DNA of 64,000 nt from the NCBI GenBank assembly GCA_007922225.1, contig ML680098.1, positions 1,054,001 through 1,118,000 of the forward strand, given 5' to 3'. Below are positions 13,901-41,455 of this stretch, piece by piece. A model generated the notes under the pieces. The model ran no database searches. It was not told the DNA's origin and was given only the letters and a program-made list of their open reading frames with translations. This DNA comes from Emydura subglobosa. Its lineage: Eukaryota > Chordata > Testudines > Chelidae. The first letter of the stretch is position 1, and every line of letters begins with the position of its first letter. A program made the translations under genes and the position numbers.

Positions 13901-16900
13901 GCCTAGTAGGCTTTGCATGACAGGACTCAGCTTGTAGACTTTTCATGACTGCAGTACTTTGCTTATATACCTAATACACACTCACTCATAAATGCTTGTC
14001 AACCTTGTCCTTCCATGATCCTATCCTGCTTAAACCTATCCATCACACTAATTAATTATGCTTCACCATGGCAATAAATCCTGTATTAAATGAAATAATT
14101 TACTACACATTCACACTCTGCTATGTATTTATCACCTAAGAAAGGGTAGGGTGTTTGAATGATTATAGAACCAAAACATTCTATAAGCAACGAACAGGGG
14201 ATATGCAGGAGGAGAAGGAAACATCTCTGTCCTCTCTGGAATCACAAGCAAGAGTATGTCACATCACTGACAGGTTTTGGCTCGAGGAAAAAAAAAAAAT
14301 AGGTACCACCACTCCTCTTCACTTTCAAGATCTCCTGTTTGCCCAACATCCAGGCTGTTGCGCACTCAAAATGCAGCAATTTGCATCCTTATTAGCACCT
14401 GGCAGCTGTCAAAGTTCAGGGCAACTGCATCTATAGTCCCTTTCTGTGATCCCTCAAGGGTATTCACTCTAGGCACCTGGCTCCTCCACCATCACTTCTC
14501 TTGGATAGAGACCTGCATCACTCTGCCTCCTGATCAGGGTTTTTCCAGGCTGCTCATGCCCCTGCATACACTGTAATATCCCCAGTAAACCAGCCTGCCT
14601 ATATAGGCCAACATCAGCATTTAGCTTTCAAAGAGAAAGCAATGAGCAATCTAATTGCCAGCAGATATAAGTCACCACCCAGGTCTTCCTAAGTAAAGGC
14701 ATTTATTCTTAAGGTGAAAGCATTACAGAGAAAACACATTAAAAATAAAGAAATATACATGCATGCCAATAAGCTAACCAGAGATCAACTCCAACACCCA
14801 CAACAGCTCTGGTAGGAGTCACTCCTTCAGACCTGACGAAAGGATTTTTATGTGGTTACAAGTTCATAACAATCTTAGCTCAGAGCCAGAACAATCCTGA
14901 ATAGTTCTGCCTTTCCTTTATACAGCTGGGGCCTCTGATCTCCAGCTTGCAGAAACAGGTAATCAGCAGACAGCGGTTCTCTCCTCAGGGTGTAGTTTCA
15001 AAAGGCTGGGTTGTTTTGCGTTTTTTTTTGCATCACTAGAGGTGGGAGCCGGGCCCCCACATGGGAGGGGAGGGGAGCGGCAGAAGGTATGCTTTACCAA
15101 GGCCCATTACCATGAGGAAAAAATGTTCATGGCTCATGAGATTGTATGTATGGGATAAGGGATTGTGGTATGTGTGTGGGACGGGGTCAGTGTTACAAGT
15201 TTGTACTGGGTCTGAAAAAATTATATTTGGGCCCTGGTGGGAGATTTGCATTTACCCCTCCCCAGAGATTCCCCAGGCAAACCATTTGACCCTGTTTGTC
15301 CCAAAAGGTTCAATACAGACTTTTGAGATTCATACTACTTCCCAAAGTTCACATAACATCTTCCCCTAGAGAAATACTACAATCCCAGCCCACAACAACA
15401 AGAACTAATGGATAAATGGGCCTCAAATATACTTCACCTTAATTCAATGAAGTCACCCAAGGATATTGCAGAAAATTGCCATATTTGTCCCTGCTCCTTC
15501 ACCTAATAGCTCCATTTGAAAACCTTGGTATTAGCTTCCTGCCAATTCTTACTCCAATTCTGAAGTGCGACAGACACAAATGGCTGTGGTTTAGCTCAGG
15601 GAGTCCATGGCTTCTCTCTCTCTATCTGTTCCTCATTGTAATTGGGGCAAACTGAGAAGCCTGCCGATTCTCATCCTAATGAGCAATCAGATGTCAGTGG
15701 GAGTCAAGGAATTTTATTACTTATTTGTACAACGGTAGCACCTGGAAGCCCCAACCAAGGTCAGGCCCTGCTGTACAAACACAGCGTGAGAGACAGTCTC
15801 AGTCCCAAATCCAAACAGAGAAGATAAAGTGTGAGAGAAAGACTGTATATTTACAGATGGGGAGGTGAAGCAAAAAGAGACTAAGCGACTTGCCCAAGGT
15901 CAAAGAGTCGGTGGCAGAGCCAGGATTGGACCCCCATTTCCTGAGTCCCAGTCTAGTGTCCTTATCCATTCTTCCTCTCTATATTATAACTATGCACTTC
16001 AGCCATGGAATTCCTTTCCTGCTAGAAACCAAGATGCCTGTCTGCCTCTTTATTTAAGGCAAAGCTGAGGAATTTAAAGTATGGCAAACATTATTGGGCT
16101 CAGATTTATACAGACCTGTGACATTGCTATGAAAAGGTGTTCTGTAAATATTAAATGACTATTATTATACTTCACCCCTCATCTCCCTCTGTGGCTTCTG
16201 TTTAGCAATGCAGATAGTCTTCTTCTGCTCACCCTCTACATTTGCCTCAGCCCTGTGGGCTGGTGCCAGGAGTAGCCACCAACTCTAAAGGCTGAGCCAG
16301 CTATCATAGGTCTTGACAGAAGAACTCCCGTTAACTTCCGGGAATGTTAGATCAGGCCCTTATTGAATAGTTGAATGTGTTACTGTTACAAGATGTCTCT
16401 CCACCATTTCTTTAGTGTCTGTCAGTCATCTTCTTAATAGTAGCTTTTTAAAACTAACTCATTATTTGTTTAGAGTCAGAGTTTGAGGCCAGATGGGACC
16501 ATTAGGTTATCTAGCCTGACCTTCTGCAAACCACAAATCACCAGTGCTACCCAGCACCCTCACACCAAACCCATCAGAAATAATACCCAAGTAAATGAGA
16601 CCCACGTTGCTCTGGGTCCTGGACAAACACAGAGACCATCCCATCTCAAAGACCTTACAATCTCAATAGACCAGATGGGGGGCAGGGGAGGAATTAATTT
16701 GCTCAAGGTCTCAGAACAGATCAGTGGCAGAACTGGGAAGAGAACCCCCATTTCCCAGCTCACAGCCTTCTTCACAGGACTGTCCTGCCTCCTGTCCCTT
16801 TCATGTTCAGCATTCCCAGCTGAAATGCTTGTGTATTTGGAAGTACCATTAGTTATGAATTTTTAAGAACTCTGATAGAATTTGACACAAATGCTTACAA

Positions 16901-19900
16901 AACCCTAAAGCAGCAGAGCACAGACATCAAAGAATTATTAAAGGGAATTCTTTCATGAGACGGCTACGTTAATGAATGAATGCTGACAGGCTCCTAACTC
17001 ACACCCACCCTCTCAGAGGCTACAGACAAGAAAACAAAAAGTACGCTAATATGAAGTGAAAGAAGCTCATTAGTGCCCTCAATCAAGTCCCTGAATAAAT
17101 TAGGAGGAAGAGCAATGCAAACAATGAACAGCACTAAACAGATAAACAGACAAAGATTAACCACATTGTAAACAGTCTCACAGACACACGATTTGTCAAC
17201 AAAACAAATCATTTGTACATGTCTAGATTTTTCCTCCCCGCTGTGAAACTAGAGCAACAGACACTTGTTCGATGGCAACATAGCATGGCATCACCATGTA
17301 CAAGTAAATATGCATGCTTGCCCTTCCAGGCCTGCGTGCACCACTTGCCTTTAGAGGAAGGCTGGTACAGAGTCACGTGGAAGTACAGCTGCACCTCCTT
17401 CACCATCAGGATATACCTTAGTATAGATACAGCAAGATCCTGGAAAGCACAGAATATGCATATAACGGGGCTTGGTGTCAAGAAGTGTACGGCTTGATCC
17501 AAACAGCCCCAAGCAGTGTGTGTACCACCATGTGAGGCCCGAGGGCATGGCTTAGGGGCTTAGATATTAGAAGCACAGGTTCAAAATGGTGTTTGTGTTT
17601 CATTGCATGTTCTTTAACATTCCAAGAGCCCTTCAGTCGCTACAGTTCCGAGCTGGGCTGGCTGATGAAAGGTTATCAATGGTTAGAAGGGCAAAGCCCC
17701 TGGCAAATCACTGTGATTGTTTCTGCAGCTGCTGCAGATCCTGTCAGCGTACCACCTGGAAGTTCAGAGAGAAGTGACTGGTGCAATCAACACACCACCA
17801 TCCATAAGCGCTTAGATGCGATTGAAGAGGTAAGAACTGCCGCAACCGGGCCCTAAGCGGAGCTGTGTCCCAACAGGCTGACCAAAAAAGTGGGACAAGA
17901 GGTCATGCTTTCAGACACTTCTCCTTCCCTGATTCAATTTAGCTAGACTGTCCCGATAGGGCAGGAACTGTTGCACTACCTGCAGCGGAACTAAAGGCTT
18001 AGAGACAGGAGTCCATGGGCATTTTGCCACTGACTTCAGAGGAGGCAGGATTTCACCCAGAGAACATCTTTAAGTAGCTGAACTAGAGCTTCCATGAACA
18101 CCAATGGGAATCTGGTGATTAGGCTGAACTGAAAAGAAAGGGAAGGAATACCTCATTCCATGCAGTTATTTAGCTGTTTTGGTCATCATATGCTATATCA
18201 AAGGTACATTTATAATACTTAATTCTTCACTAAACACTACAAGCAAGTTACACGCTGGCATTGTATGTGTCATAGATGGTTATGTGCACCTCAGGAGAAG
18301 GTGGCGCAGATAAGTCCTTGTAACTAGGGAACCAGCTCCAGAGAACCCCTCATGGCATGCAGTAGCCCTATCCCAGGGTTTTACAGCTCTCCTGGGGATT
18401 CACAGAGCTTGACCTTCCAAGGGCATCTCCTCAGAGTTCAATACCCTTTGAAGTATTCCCAATGCACAACAAACACCACCTTCGCCCATAGTCCTGCATT
18501 ACGTTCACACACAAAATCCTTCTGCCCCTTCTGGGGACAAACTCACAGTTCTTCTCACTCTTCGCTAGAGAGCTGATTCCCTGGGCTACTCCCTACTGGA
18601 AGCCCAAACACCACAGAAACCAAAATGGGTTTCCATCCTGCTAGGCCTGCCTGCTACTTTAAACCAAGTCTCTCTCACGCCTTACCAGAGCACAGACAGT
18701 CAGGGCTTTCCCTCACAGAGATAGAGCCTCCCTTCCTCAAGGGTCAAACTCCATCTCCTGTGTTTCCTTGAAGAGAAGTCACTCACCCCTTCCTCTGCTC
18801 GCTCAGCTCCCTGATCCTCTTGAGAAATGCTGGTCCTGGGGCTGCCCTCCTGGAGCCTGGCCTTTGTTCCACAGCTCACTACAGGAATTAGCTATGTCCC
18901 TACAGCTCTTTCTAGTAGGCCTAGCTCTGCTGGTTTCCTCCCTTTATAAAGATCCTACCACCAGCACAGCTGTGGCATGGCAGGGGAAGGCTAATTGAAC
19001 AGGGCTGGTCCCAGGCCTCCTAGCCTGTAATGGACGGGCTAGGCCACTCTATTACATCCATCATTAAGGATCATATTGACTTGCTGCACTCAACACTTCA
19101 TTAACCATTTATTAAGACTTCTTTGAGTAACCCTTTATAAACTGTTTATAAAATGTACCTTCAATATACCAAACCCAGGTTGTCAGTGCTTCATATTATA
19201 GGATATAAACAGAAGTTCTTTGATTATTGCCTTGTCTCATGACAGGATTAACCCCCCACCACCACCACTACCACTAAAAAGCAACTTCAAACCCAGAGAC
19301 TTTCCGTTCTCCATCCCTACTCTTCCCAAACAGCCTGCAGTAAAGAAGATTGCTTGTGTAGCATGGCCGGAAGGTTAACAAACCAATTACTTATTTCCAG
19401 GTACTAGACTAGAGAGAAGGCTGCTGAGAAAAGGTGCATGTGTACATCAGTGGGGGGAAGGATGAGGCCTCAAACTTATGACTGGGTTTATGGTGTAGCT
19501 CACAGCACTGATATTTAATTATGCCCACCCAGCGCTATCACATCCAATCATTATTAGTGGCATGCATACATTAAGTTCCTTGCAGACTTCATGGCTGGAG
19601 GAGAAGGCTGTGCTACTGGAGATGCTTAAGACCCAAATAAAGGCAGTGAATAAACTAGTGAAGTCTGGCCTGTTAGTGTCTTGCCATTGTGTAGGAAGCA
19701 CCTGCAATATAGGATTTATGTTCAGCCCAAGCGTTTTCAATGAGCACATGGGCGGGCACGTAGGATCTGACTTTTTTCAGTTCTTAAGAGGCAATCACTC
19801 CACCCAGCACCTCTGACCAGCTTCTCCGGTGGCTTTGTTTTCCTTGGTGCTCTGCTGGCTCAAACATAAAAGCGGGAGAGGTAAACAAACATCCTCCCTC

Positions 19901-21286
19901 CAAAAGCCAATATTACAAACAGCTCAGTTTACTTAGCTGCTACATTTTAAAAACATTTTTTTCAACTAAGTGTAAAGATTTCATCCCATGGCCACCAGAG
20001 GTCAGTGTAATACAAAAATATTAAGTAACAGGTAGTTCTACTGAATAGATAACAAGTATAGGACTTAAACTTAGGCGTAGCTAATGTCTTGGCCCTCAGT
20101 TTGCAGTTTGACCAGCAGGCTTGGTACTCTTTCTCCTCCATCCTACCCTCACTTTCCCTCCTGTGTTTTTATTAGCAGGTAGAAAAAACAGTTGAGTATC
20201 TAGAGTCAGAAATGAAGACATTACTGAAGGACATCAGTGAGACAGCATGGAGTGCCCCAAGTGCTCCAGGACCCCCCCTCACGGACATTTTTGATGGTCT
20301 GTATCTCATAGGGATAGCATGTAGTAAGGTCAGCAATGGTTTCTCTTACACTACACCAGGTATCTGATTCTTTTCCCCAGTTGTGGCCCCACGTGCGGTC
20401 CCTTTAAAATAACTGGAAAGATTACACTTGTGGAAGGCGGAGTTCGCTTTTGAAATGCAGAGCTCAAACACAAAATGCAGGCCTGAATGAAGAGCATCTG
20501 CAAACAGAGCCCAGAGACTTCCACATCTATTCTATAGAAAATCTTTTACTGCACTCATCACCTTCCAATCATGCATTAAGTGAAGGGACTCTATCTGTTG
20601 CATGTGGCTTGTTCTTTCTCCCATTCACGCTCCAAAGAGAAACCGTGTGTGTGGAATGTAGTGTTTTGTTCTGGTGGATAGTTTGTTTTTTTAAATGTAC
20701 ACGCGGCTGGGTGTTTTGAAAAGGCAGGTTGCAGAAGTGTGCCTTGTATGAGCACTGGAAGCACAAGGTTTATGGTGAGCGCAGTTCCGGGGGTAGTTCA
20801 TTCAGTTTCGGCCTCTCTGAGAAACCTCTCTCAAGGTCAGCAGCAAGAACTGGAATTGGAATCCAGGACTATCTGCATCTCAGCCCAATGCCCTATTCAT
20901 TAGACCTGCTGCCTCTCCATTAACCACAATTACGAGCCAGCAATTAGTGCTCTCCCCTACATTAACTACAATTTTTTCCAAAAAGGAAAAAGTTAGAGAG
21001 ACTGTAAAATGGAAGTCAGATGTAACCTGATTGTTGAATTAGGAAAGATGACAGTGTTATTTACATTATACCAATATATTCTGTTATGGGAGGAAAGAAG
21101 AAATGGTTGAATGGTCCAAGAATAGAGACAGCAGAGGTCTCCCTTTTGTTACTTCCTTATACTTAGCAGAACCAGCCTCTTACTTTAAAAAACAAATGTC
21201 AAAAAACCCACACACAAGAAGTATTTATTGGGTCTTCATATCACCAAAAAAAAATATCAAATCTTCTCTCCACAGATGCCAGCTGA
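413..21286 (+). CDS. PLAC9: PLAC9, placenta-specific protein 9 (four coding exons, join 413-470, 17729-17829, 20179-20296, 21276-21286)
   Basis: Small secreted protein of poorly known function. The spliced frame gives 95 aa, against about 97 in human. Residues 1-19 are a hydrophobic signal peptide ([13 protein letters not shown] start). A short Ala/Pro/Ser stretch follows, then a region with one Cys (DWCNQH), then a helical, coiled-coil-like part containing HKRLDAIEE and [16 protein letters not shown], and a short Pro-rich acidic tail. The RLD-x-x-EE and VEKTV blocks match my memory of mammalian PLAC9. Exon phases are 1, 0 and 1 and join cleanly. The ATG has A at -3. It converges on ANXA11, the same neighbour as in human. 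An AATAAA lies 163 nt past the stop. Uncertain points are the exon 3 acceptor (tandem AG), the weak exon 3 donor and the three-codon last exon. The identification itself is secure from the motifs plus synteny. Confidence 0.88.
1580..1892. mobile_element. Non-autonomous hAT-type element with 8-bp target duplication
   Basis: Begins TAGGGCTGGCTGAAAAA and ends CAACCAGCTCTA, imperfect terminal inverted repeats. It is flanked by CTTGCAAG (1572-1579) and CTTACAAG (1893-1900), 7 of 8 identical. Internally it carries a GAACCTGGGTCTTC block resembling SINE/MIR sequence. It encodes no transposase. Confidence 0.7.
1942..2303. mobile_element. Non-autonomous hAT element, GGTTCTCAACC terminal repeats
   Basis: Starts near TTGGTTCTCAACCTTTCC and ends CTGGTTGAGAACCCCTG. 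The termini are inverted repeats. The flanks CTTTAGGG (1934-1941) and CCCTAGGG (2304-2311) agree at 6 of 8 positions, as for an aged 8-bp target duplication. The family is familiar from turtle genomes (recalled, not searched). Confidence 0.8.
3868..3917. repeat. Compound (CT)n(CA)n microsatellite
   Basis: Uninterrupted CT dinucleotides pass directly into CA dinucleotides. Confidence 0.98.
4196..4545 (-). mobile_element. CR1 LINE 3' end, minus strand
   Basis: Starts GATTCATAGATTTGAAGATC, the reverse complement of the CR1 tail (TCTATGAATC), and continues through the CR1-type AGACCATTATG...CTGACCT region to about 4545. Degenerate. Confidence 0.7.
4935..5013. repeat. (TA)n(CA)n(TA)n microsatellite
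   Basis: TATATATATA, then about 30 CA units with one interruption, then TATATATA. Confidence 0.98.
5306..5826. mobile_element. MITE-like non-autonomous DNA transposon
   Basis: Left end GGGCTTGTCTTCCTGGCA and reverse complement of the right end GGGTATGTCTTCACTGCA form imperfect inverted termini. The inside carries GCAGTGTGGACACAAGC and related motifs. No transposase. Confidence 0.6.
6490..7745 (-). mobile_element. Probable LTR-type element or fragment
   Basis: A repeat-like stretch sharing the motif GGTTACATATAAAA and a CAATGATTATGA block with 57205-58290. It has no open gag or pol frame. The family assignment is uncertain. A short tandem of ATTCACTAATTCAC ends it near 7700-7738. Confidence 0.45.
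10085..11288 (+). mobile_element. CR1 LINE, truncated and decayed reverse transcriptase plus 3' tail
   Basis: 10321-10560 still reads [20 protein letters not shown] and later [15 protein letters not shown], the C-terminal part of a CR1 reverse transcriptase. Upstream pieces translate as the FDT-type active region with frameshifts. 10984-11230 reads [20 protein letters not shown]. It ends with CCAGCCCTACATTTCTAGGA, the CR1 3' terminus. Several stops and frameshifts mean it is dead. Confidence 0.88.
11655..11800 (+). mobile_element. MIR-like tRNA-derived SINE fragment
   Basis: GGTTTAGTGATTAGGTAACTA resembles an A box, and later TGAGTCATTTCACCTC and TCTATTTCCCC resemble the MIR core. Degenerate. 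Confidence 0.5.
12560..12752 (+). mobile_element. CR1 LINE 3' UTR fragment
   Basis: CACTGTTGGAAGACAGGAT, GGGTTAGATGGACCATTGGT and TGACCCAGAGTGGCCATTC are the familiar sauropsid CR1 tail, ending TTCTTATGA. Confidence 0.82.
14600..15370. mobile_element. Repeat-like DNA, possibly LTR-derived
   Basis: No coding potential. Composition and the phrase AAAGGCATTTATTC followed by A-rich DNA suggest an old repeat. I cannot name the family. Confidence 0.3.
15705..15985 (-). mobile_element. MIR-type SINE, minus strand
   Basis: GACTTGCCCAAGGTCAAAGA, GTGGCAGAGCCAGGATTGGA and CCCAGTCTAGTGTCCTTATC are the reverse complement of a tRNA-derived MIR-like SINE. The upstream part, with GCACCTGGAAGCCCCAACCA, is its tail. 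Confidence 0.78.
16470..16600 (-). mobile_element. CR1 LINE 3' end, minus strand
   Basis: GAGTTTGAGGCCAGATGGGA followed by TAGCCTGACCTTCTG, the reversed CR1 tail. Confidence 0.65.
16640..16790 (-). mobile_element. MIR-type SINE fragment, minus strand
   Basis: TTGCTCAAGGTCTCAGAACA and GTGGCAGAACTGGGAAGAGA match the reversed MIR B-box region. Confidence 0.65.
17729..17829 (+). CDS. PLAC9: PLAC9 coding exon 2
   Basis: Begins after TTTCTGCAG and ends GAAGAG before GTAAGA. The leftover G of exon 1 gives codon GCT, so the protein continues [13 protein letters not shown] and later [10 protein letters not shown] second AG at 17736-17737, nine bases in, is also in frame and would drop three Ala. Confidence 0.88.
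17830..20178 (+). other. PLAC9: PLAC9 intron 2
   Basis: GTAAGA donor and CAG acceptor. The stretch 18310-19060 is unusually GC-rich for the window and repeat-like. I see no further exon in the rest. Confidence 0.7.
18310..19060. repeat. Unclassified repeat-like block in PLAC9 intron 2
   Basis: C/T-rich, gene-free sequence ending CCTGTAATGGACGGGCTAGG. It may be an old LTR but termini are not evident. Confidence 0.3.
20179..20296 (+). CDS. PLAC9: PLAC9 coding exon 3
   Basis: Encodes [16 protein letters not shown] and a Pro-rich tail ending TDIFD. The acceptor is a TAGCAG tandem. Using the upstream AG (20174-20175) adds one Gln before VEKTV, which would match the residue count of the mammalian protein. 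The donor at 20297 (GTCTGT) is weak. If it were skipped, the frame would run on to a TGA at 20365-20367. Confidence 0.8.
20297..21275 (+). other. PLAC9: PLAC9 intron 3
   Basis: About 1 kb between the weak donor at 20297 and the strong acceptor at 21275. It includes a degenerate SINE on the minus strand near 20800-20930. Confidence 0.6.
20800..20930 (-). mobile_element. SINE fragment, minus strand
   Basis: CAAGAACTGGAATTGGAATC and GCCCAATGCCCTATTCATTA resemble the reversed MIR-type head. Confidence 0.5.
21276..21286 (+). CDS. PLAC9: PLAC9 coding exon 4 (last three codons and stop; the exon continues as 3' UTR)
   Basis: A strong pyrimidine tract and acceptor (CTTCTCTCCACAG) precede 21276. With the G left from exon 3 the reading is Asp-Ala-Ser-stop, giving a total length within two residues of mammalian PLAC9. 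The AATAAA at 21449 closes the transcript. The assignment rests on phase, length and acceptor strength, not on sequence similarity. Confidence 0.62.
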
Positions 21287-21480
21287 GCACCAGGACAATG
21301 GAAGAGGATAGAATTTAAAAATATTCCACAGTATGGTTGCCTTAGACAATTGCACTTTGTTGCTTTAATAAGCCTTGTAGGATTTCTAGAGATTGAACTG
21401 GGATGAAGAACACTGAGAAGTATATTATGTTGTGTTTCTGTGCTTCTTAATAAAAAGAATTGCTTTTCAGCCATCATTTT
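21287..21480 (+). other. PLAC9: PLAC9 3' UTR
   Basis: Short 3' UTR between the TGA ending at 21286 and the polyadenylation signal AATAAA at 21449-21454. Cleavage is expected 15-30 bases later. The exact end is inferred. Confidence 0.6.
21449..21454 (+). promoter_or_regulatory. Polyadenylation signal AATAAA of PLAC9
   Basis: Canonical hexamer 163 nt downstream of the inferred stop, followed by T-rich DNA (TTGCTTTTCAG, CATCATTTT). Confidence 0.6.
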
Positions 21481-21489
21481 AAAGCTTTA

Positions 21490-23450
21490 TATTACAAGAA
21501 ATCCAGACCCCAAACGTGACCAAATCCGCACAAGGAGGGTGAGATTTTTAAAGATGCCTTGACATCAGCAGTTTTGAAAATCAAAGCCTGATCTTTTCTC
21601 ATTATCTGGGCCAGATCACATCTGACTAACTCAATCCAACCACCACAAGCTCGAAGTCTAGGAAGAGGCTGTTACTCCTTTCTATCTAAGACTTCAGCTC
21701 TTGTCATCAGTGTGCACTCATGAAGACATGGATTCAATTATGGTTTCCTTTCAGAATGTTATTAACACACTGCTAGGCTGTCTGACCAACCAGACAGAAT
21801 TAAGGGTGCTCTGGCTTCGGATACCAGCACATCCCTACCACTGCCTGAAATGTGAGTGACACATCCATATCTGAAGCCAGAATCTGAAAGAAATAGTTTT
21901 ACCTCCTAAACTGGAAGTGCAGTCACATTATAAGAACAGCCTTGCCTTGGCCTTTTCATGGTGAGAACCAAATTTGAAGCTGAACTGACTCCAAGGCTGA
22001 AATATTGCAGCAAATAATAATAAAAAAGGAGGAAGGCCCAGGAGCTTATCTGATGAAAGTTTTATTCAGAAAAGGTTAAGACAAATTGAGCTGTAAAATC
22101 ACAGCAAGGCAGGATTTTAAAAAAGTTTGATGTCACTTCCCTCCCATCTCTGGGGCTCAGCAGGCTCCCCTCCCTGGAATACCCCCAATAGGTATTTGCT
22201 TACATGTTGTTTCAAACCTGAATTTGGGAGGCCTGGGATTCTCCCAGTGTAAACAATGTGATTTATCCTTGGAACAGGAGCCTGGCTGAGTTTTAGTAGA
22301 TAAGAGTGGAAGGAATGAAATCAGTAGAAGCCTTGCATTTTTTCTAAATCTTTCCCTTTGATGTCTCCAGCTCACTTCCTACTCTTTTATAAATGTTGGC
22401 ATTTTCCCTCTTTGGGAGTGACAAGGAGAGAGGCATTAATGTTGTGGCAAAAAGTTTGAACATTTAGAGGGAGTTACAGGAGACAATCATAGAAGAGGTA
22501 ACAGCCAGGGCAGAGGGATTTGCATATTTGATACAGAGCAGTGATTAAACAAGTCAAACACTCACATCTAATCAACAGGCAGGAAATTGCCTAAGTAAAG
22601 AAAAATAGAATAGCTATGCACAAATAGCAAGGCACTCTGACAGGCCAAGAGAGTTCTGTTTGTGGATAATCCTTAATCAGCTCCAGCAGAGTTTTCCATC
22701 AAAGCCCCAAGTACAGTGGTTTAACTAGGGCTGGTCTACACTACAGTTCAGTCGACATAAAGCAGCTTACGGCGACCTAATGATGTTAGTGTCTATGTTA
22801 CAGCCTTCCTCCCACTGATGTAAGTGCCCTCCTACACCAACATAATAATTCCACCTCCACAAGAGGCGTAAGGTTTATGTCGGTGTAGTTAGGACCATGC
22901 AGTGTCTGTGTAGACAATGAATTTATTACATTGGCTGTGTTGTCAATTTCACCGTGGAAGCTGTGAAATTGATGAGAAAGTTGGGCAGCTAGAGCCCAGC
23001 TGCCCCCCACTCTCCTGGAGAGCTGGGCAGCTTCAGACCCTGCTCCAAGCCCAGGTGCCCCCCCCCAGGAGCCGGGCAGCCTTGTCAATTTCACGGCTAG
23101 GTGAGTGGTGAGGTTGACCAGGCTGCCCAGCTGGGAGCTGGTAGGAGGGGTAGAGAAGCCCTGGGCAGCTTCCCTCCCGCAACTCCCAGCAGGGAACGGG
23201 GAGCAAGGAGGTTGAGGGCAACCCTGCAGGAGCCTGTTTAAACAATTTAATGAGGCTCCCCACAGGGAGCTGCCAACAGAGCTAAGAGACTGGGCTCTCG
23301 GCTCCCACACCACCCTGGTGAGGGGACGCACACCACCGACCCAAAGAAGGCAGTGTGGACATGAACCACCGCAGACATACAACTCTGGGTAACCCAGGAA
23401 AATGGAGGATGATATTAACAACAAACAGAAGCTGTTCTGAGTGGTTTAAA
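21490..23450. other. Intergenic DNA between the converging PLAC9 and ANXA11 3' ends
   Basis: About 2 kb. 21490-22725 appears unique. 22726-23400 is a MITE-like repeat. No gene was identified. Confidence 0.6.
22726..23400. mobile_element. MITE-like DNA transposon in the PLAC9-ANXA11 intergenic region
   Basis: Left end GGGCTGGTCTACACTACAG and AGTCGACATAAAGCAGCTTA recall a GGTCTACACTA-terminus family I associate with turtles. The right side carries GCAGTGTGGACATGAACC but no clear terminus. An accidental 208-codon minus-strand frame runs through it. Confidence 0.65.
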
Positions 23451-24129
23451 AGATATATGCCTTTAATTTGACGATCTGCTTTTAAGATATATGTTGATTT
23501 TAAGGCACAATCAAAAACATTAAATGGAGAGGCTGAGTTGGTATCCATGCCACATTCTTGGATATTTGCAGTGAAGCACAAAGAGCAGAGCAGGTCTTCC
23601 TGACAAGAAGGTATTTAGTAAAACATAAAAACAATGTAATGAGATGCAAAACAAACTGAGGGCTGTTCCATTCACACACGAAACCACTGCTGTGCGCAAA
23701 TACAAGAAAATTTGCATATAACAAAAAAGAGAGAGACTCACACAATGTCCATACAAAAAGCATAACCCCCCACCCCCCCCTCCACCAAAAACAAACCCAC
23801 ACACACCAAACAACAACAAGACTGATTTTTGAACCAGGAATCAAAGTTATTCTTGCTAAGGATGCAGGCAGAAATAATACGCTGGTATTCATGAACTAGG
23901 GAGTAATTTTAAAAAATCCTGAGTCGTTTCTACAATAGCTAGATTTTCTTGTGTGTATTCTACTGTTTTGGATGGAAGGGAAATGGTGTAGAGTTCATTT
24001 TACATACATAAGAAGCTTTAGGAAACCAATTCATTGCATGTTTGGTTTTTGAAAAGAAAAAACAGCAAACATTGATATTTTGAAGCGATAACAGAAAAGC
24101 AGCTGCTTTTTAAAAGCTGAAAGCTCCAC
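23450..24129 (-). other. ANXA11: ANXA11 3' UTR (approximate)
   Basis: No canonical AATAAA lies in the first 700 nt after the stop. The best candidate is ATTAAA (TTTAAT on +, 23462-23467), followed in transcript sense by a T/G-rich stretch CTGTTTGTTGTTAAT. A longer UTR into the MITE (AATAAA at about 22922-22927) is possible. Confidence 0.45.
23462..23467 (-). promoter_or_regulatory. Candidate ATTAAA polyadenylation signal of ANXA11
   Basis: Variant hexamer about 665 nt past the stop with a GT-rich downstream element. Inferred from position only. Confidence 0.4.

Positions 24130-41455
<17,326 letters not shown>

Larger units (their letters stand above)
471..17728 (+). other. PLAC9: PLAC9 intron 1 (17.3 kb)
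   Basis: No coding exon recognised. It contains two hAT-type elements, CR1 copies in both orientations, SINEs, a MITE, LTR-like DNA and two microsatellites, listed separately. Stretches between them (for example 2310-3860, 7800-10080, 12750-14600) look like unique or unclassifiable intron sequence. 6100-6300 contains a TAGTGTAGACA motif of the MITE type but no clear boundaries. Confidence 0.8.

Noticed and set aside
16483..16866. 127-codon open frame, plus strand
   Set aside because: Falls on reversed CR1 and SINE sequence.
22798..23424. 208-codon open frame, minus strand
   Set aside because: Runs through the GC-rich inside of a MITE-like repeat. Composition explains the absence of stops.
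23500..23892. 130-codon minus-strand frame beside the ANXA11 stop
   Set aside because: Lies in the presumed 3' UTR. The Trp/Gly run comes from a C-rich tract.
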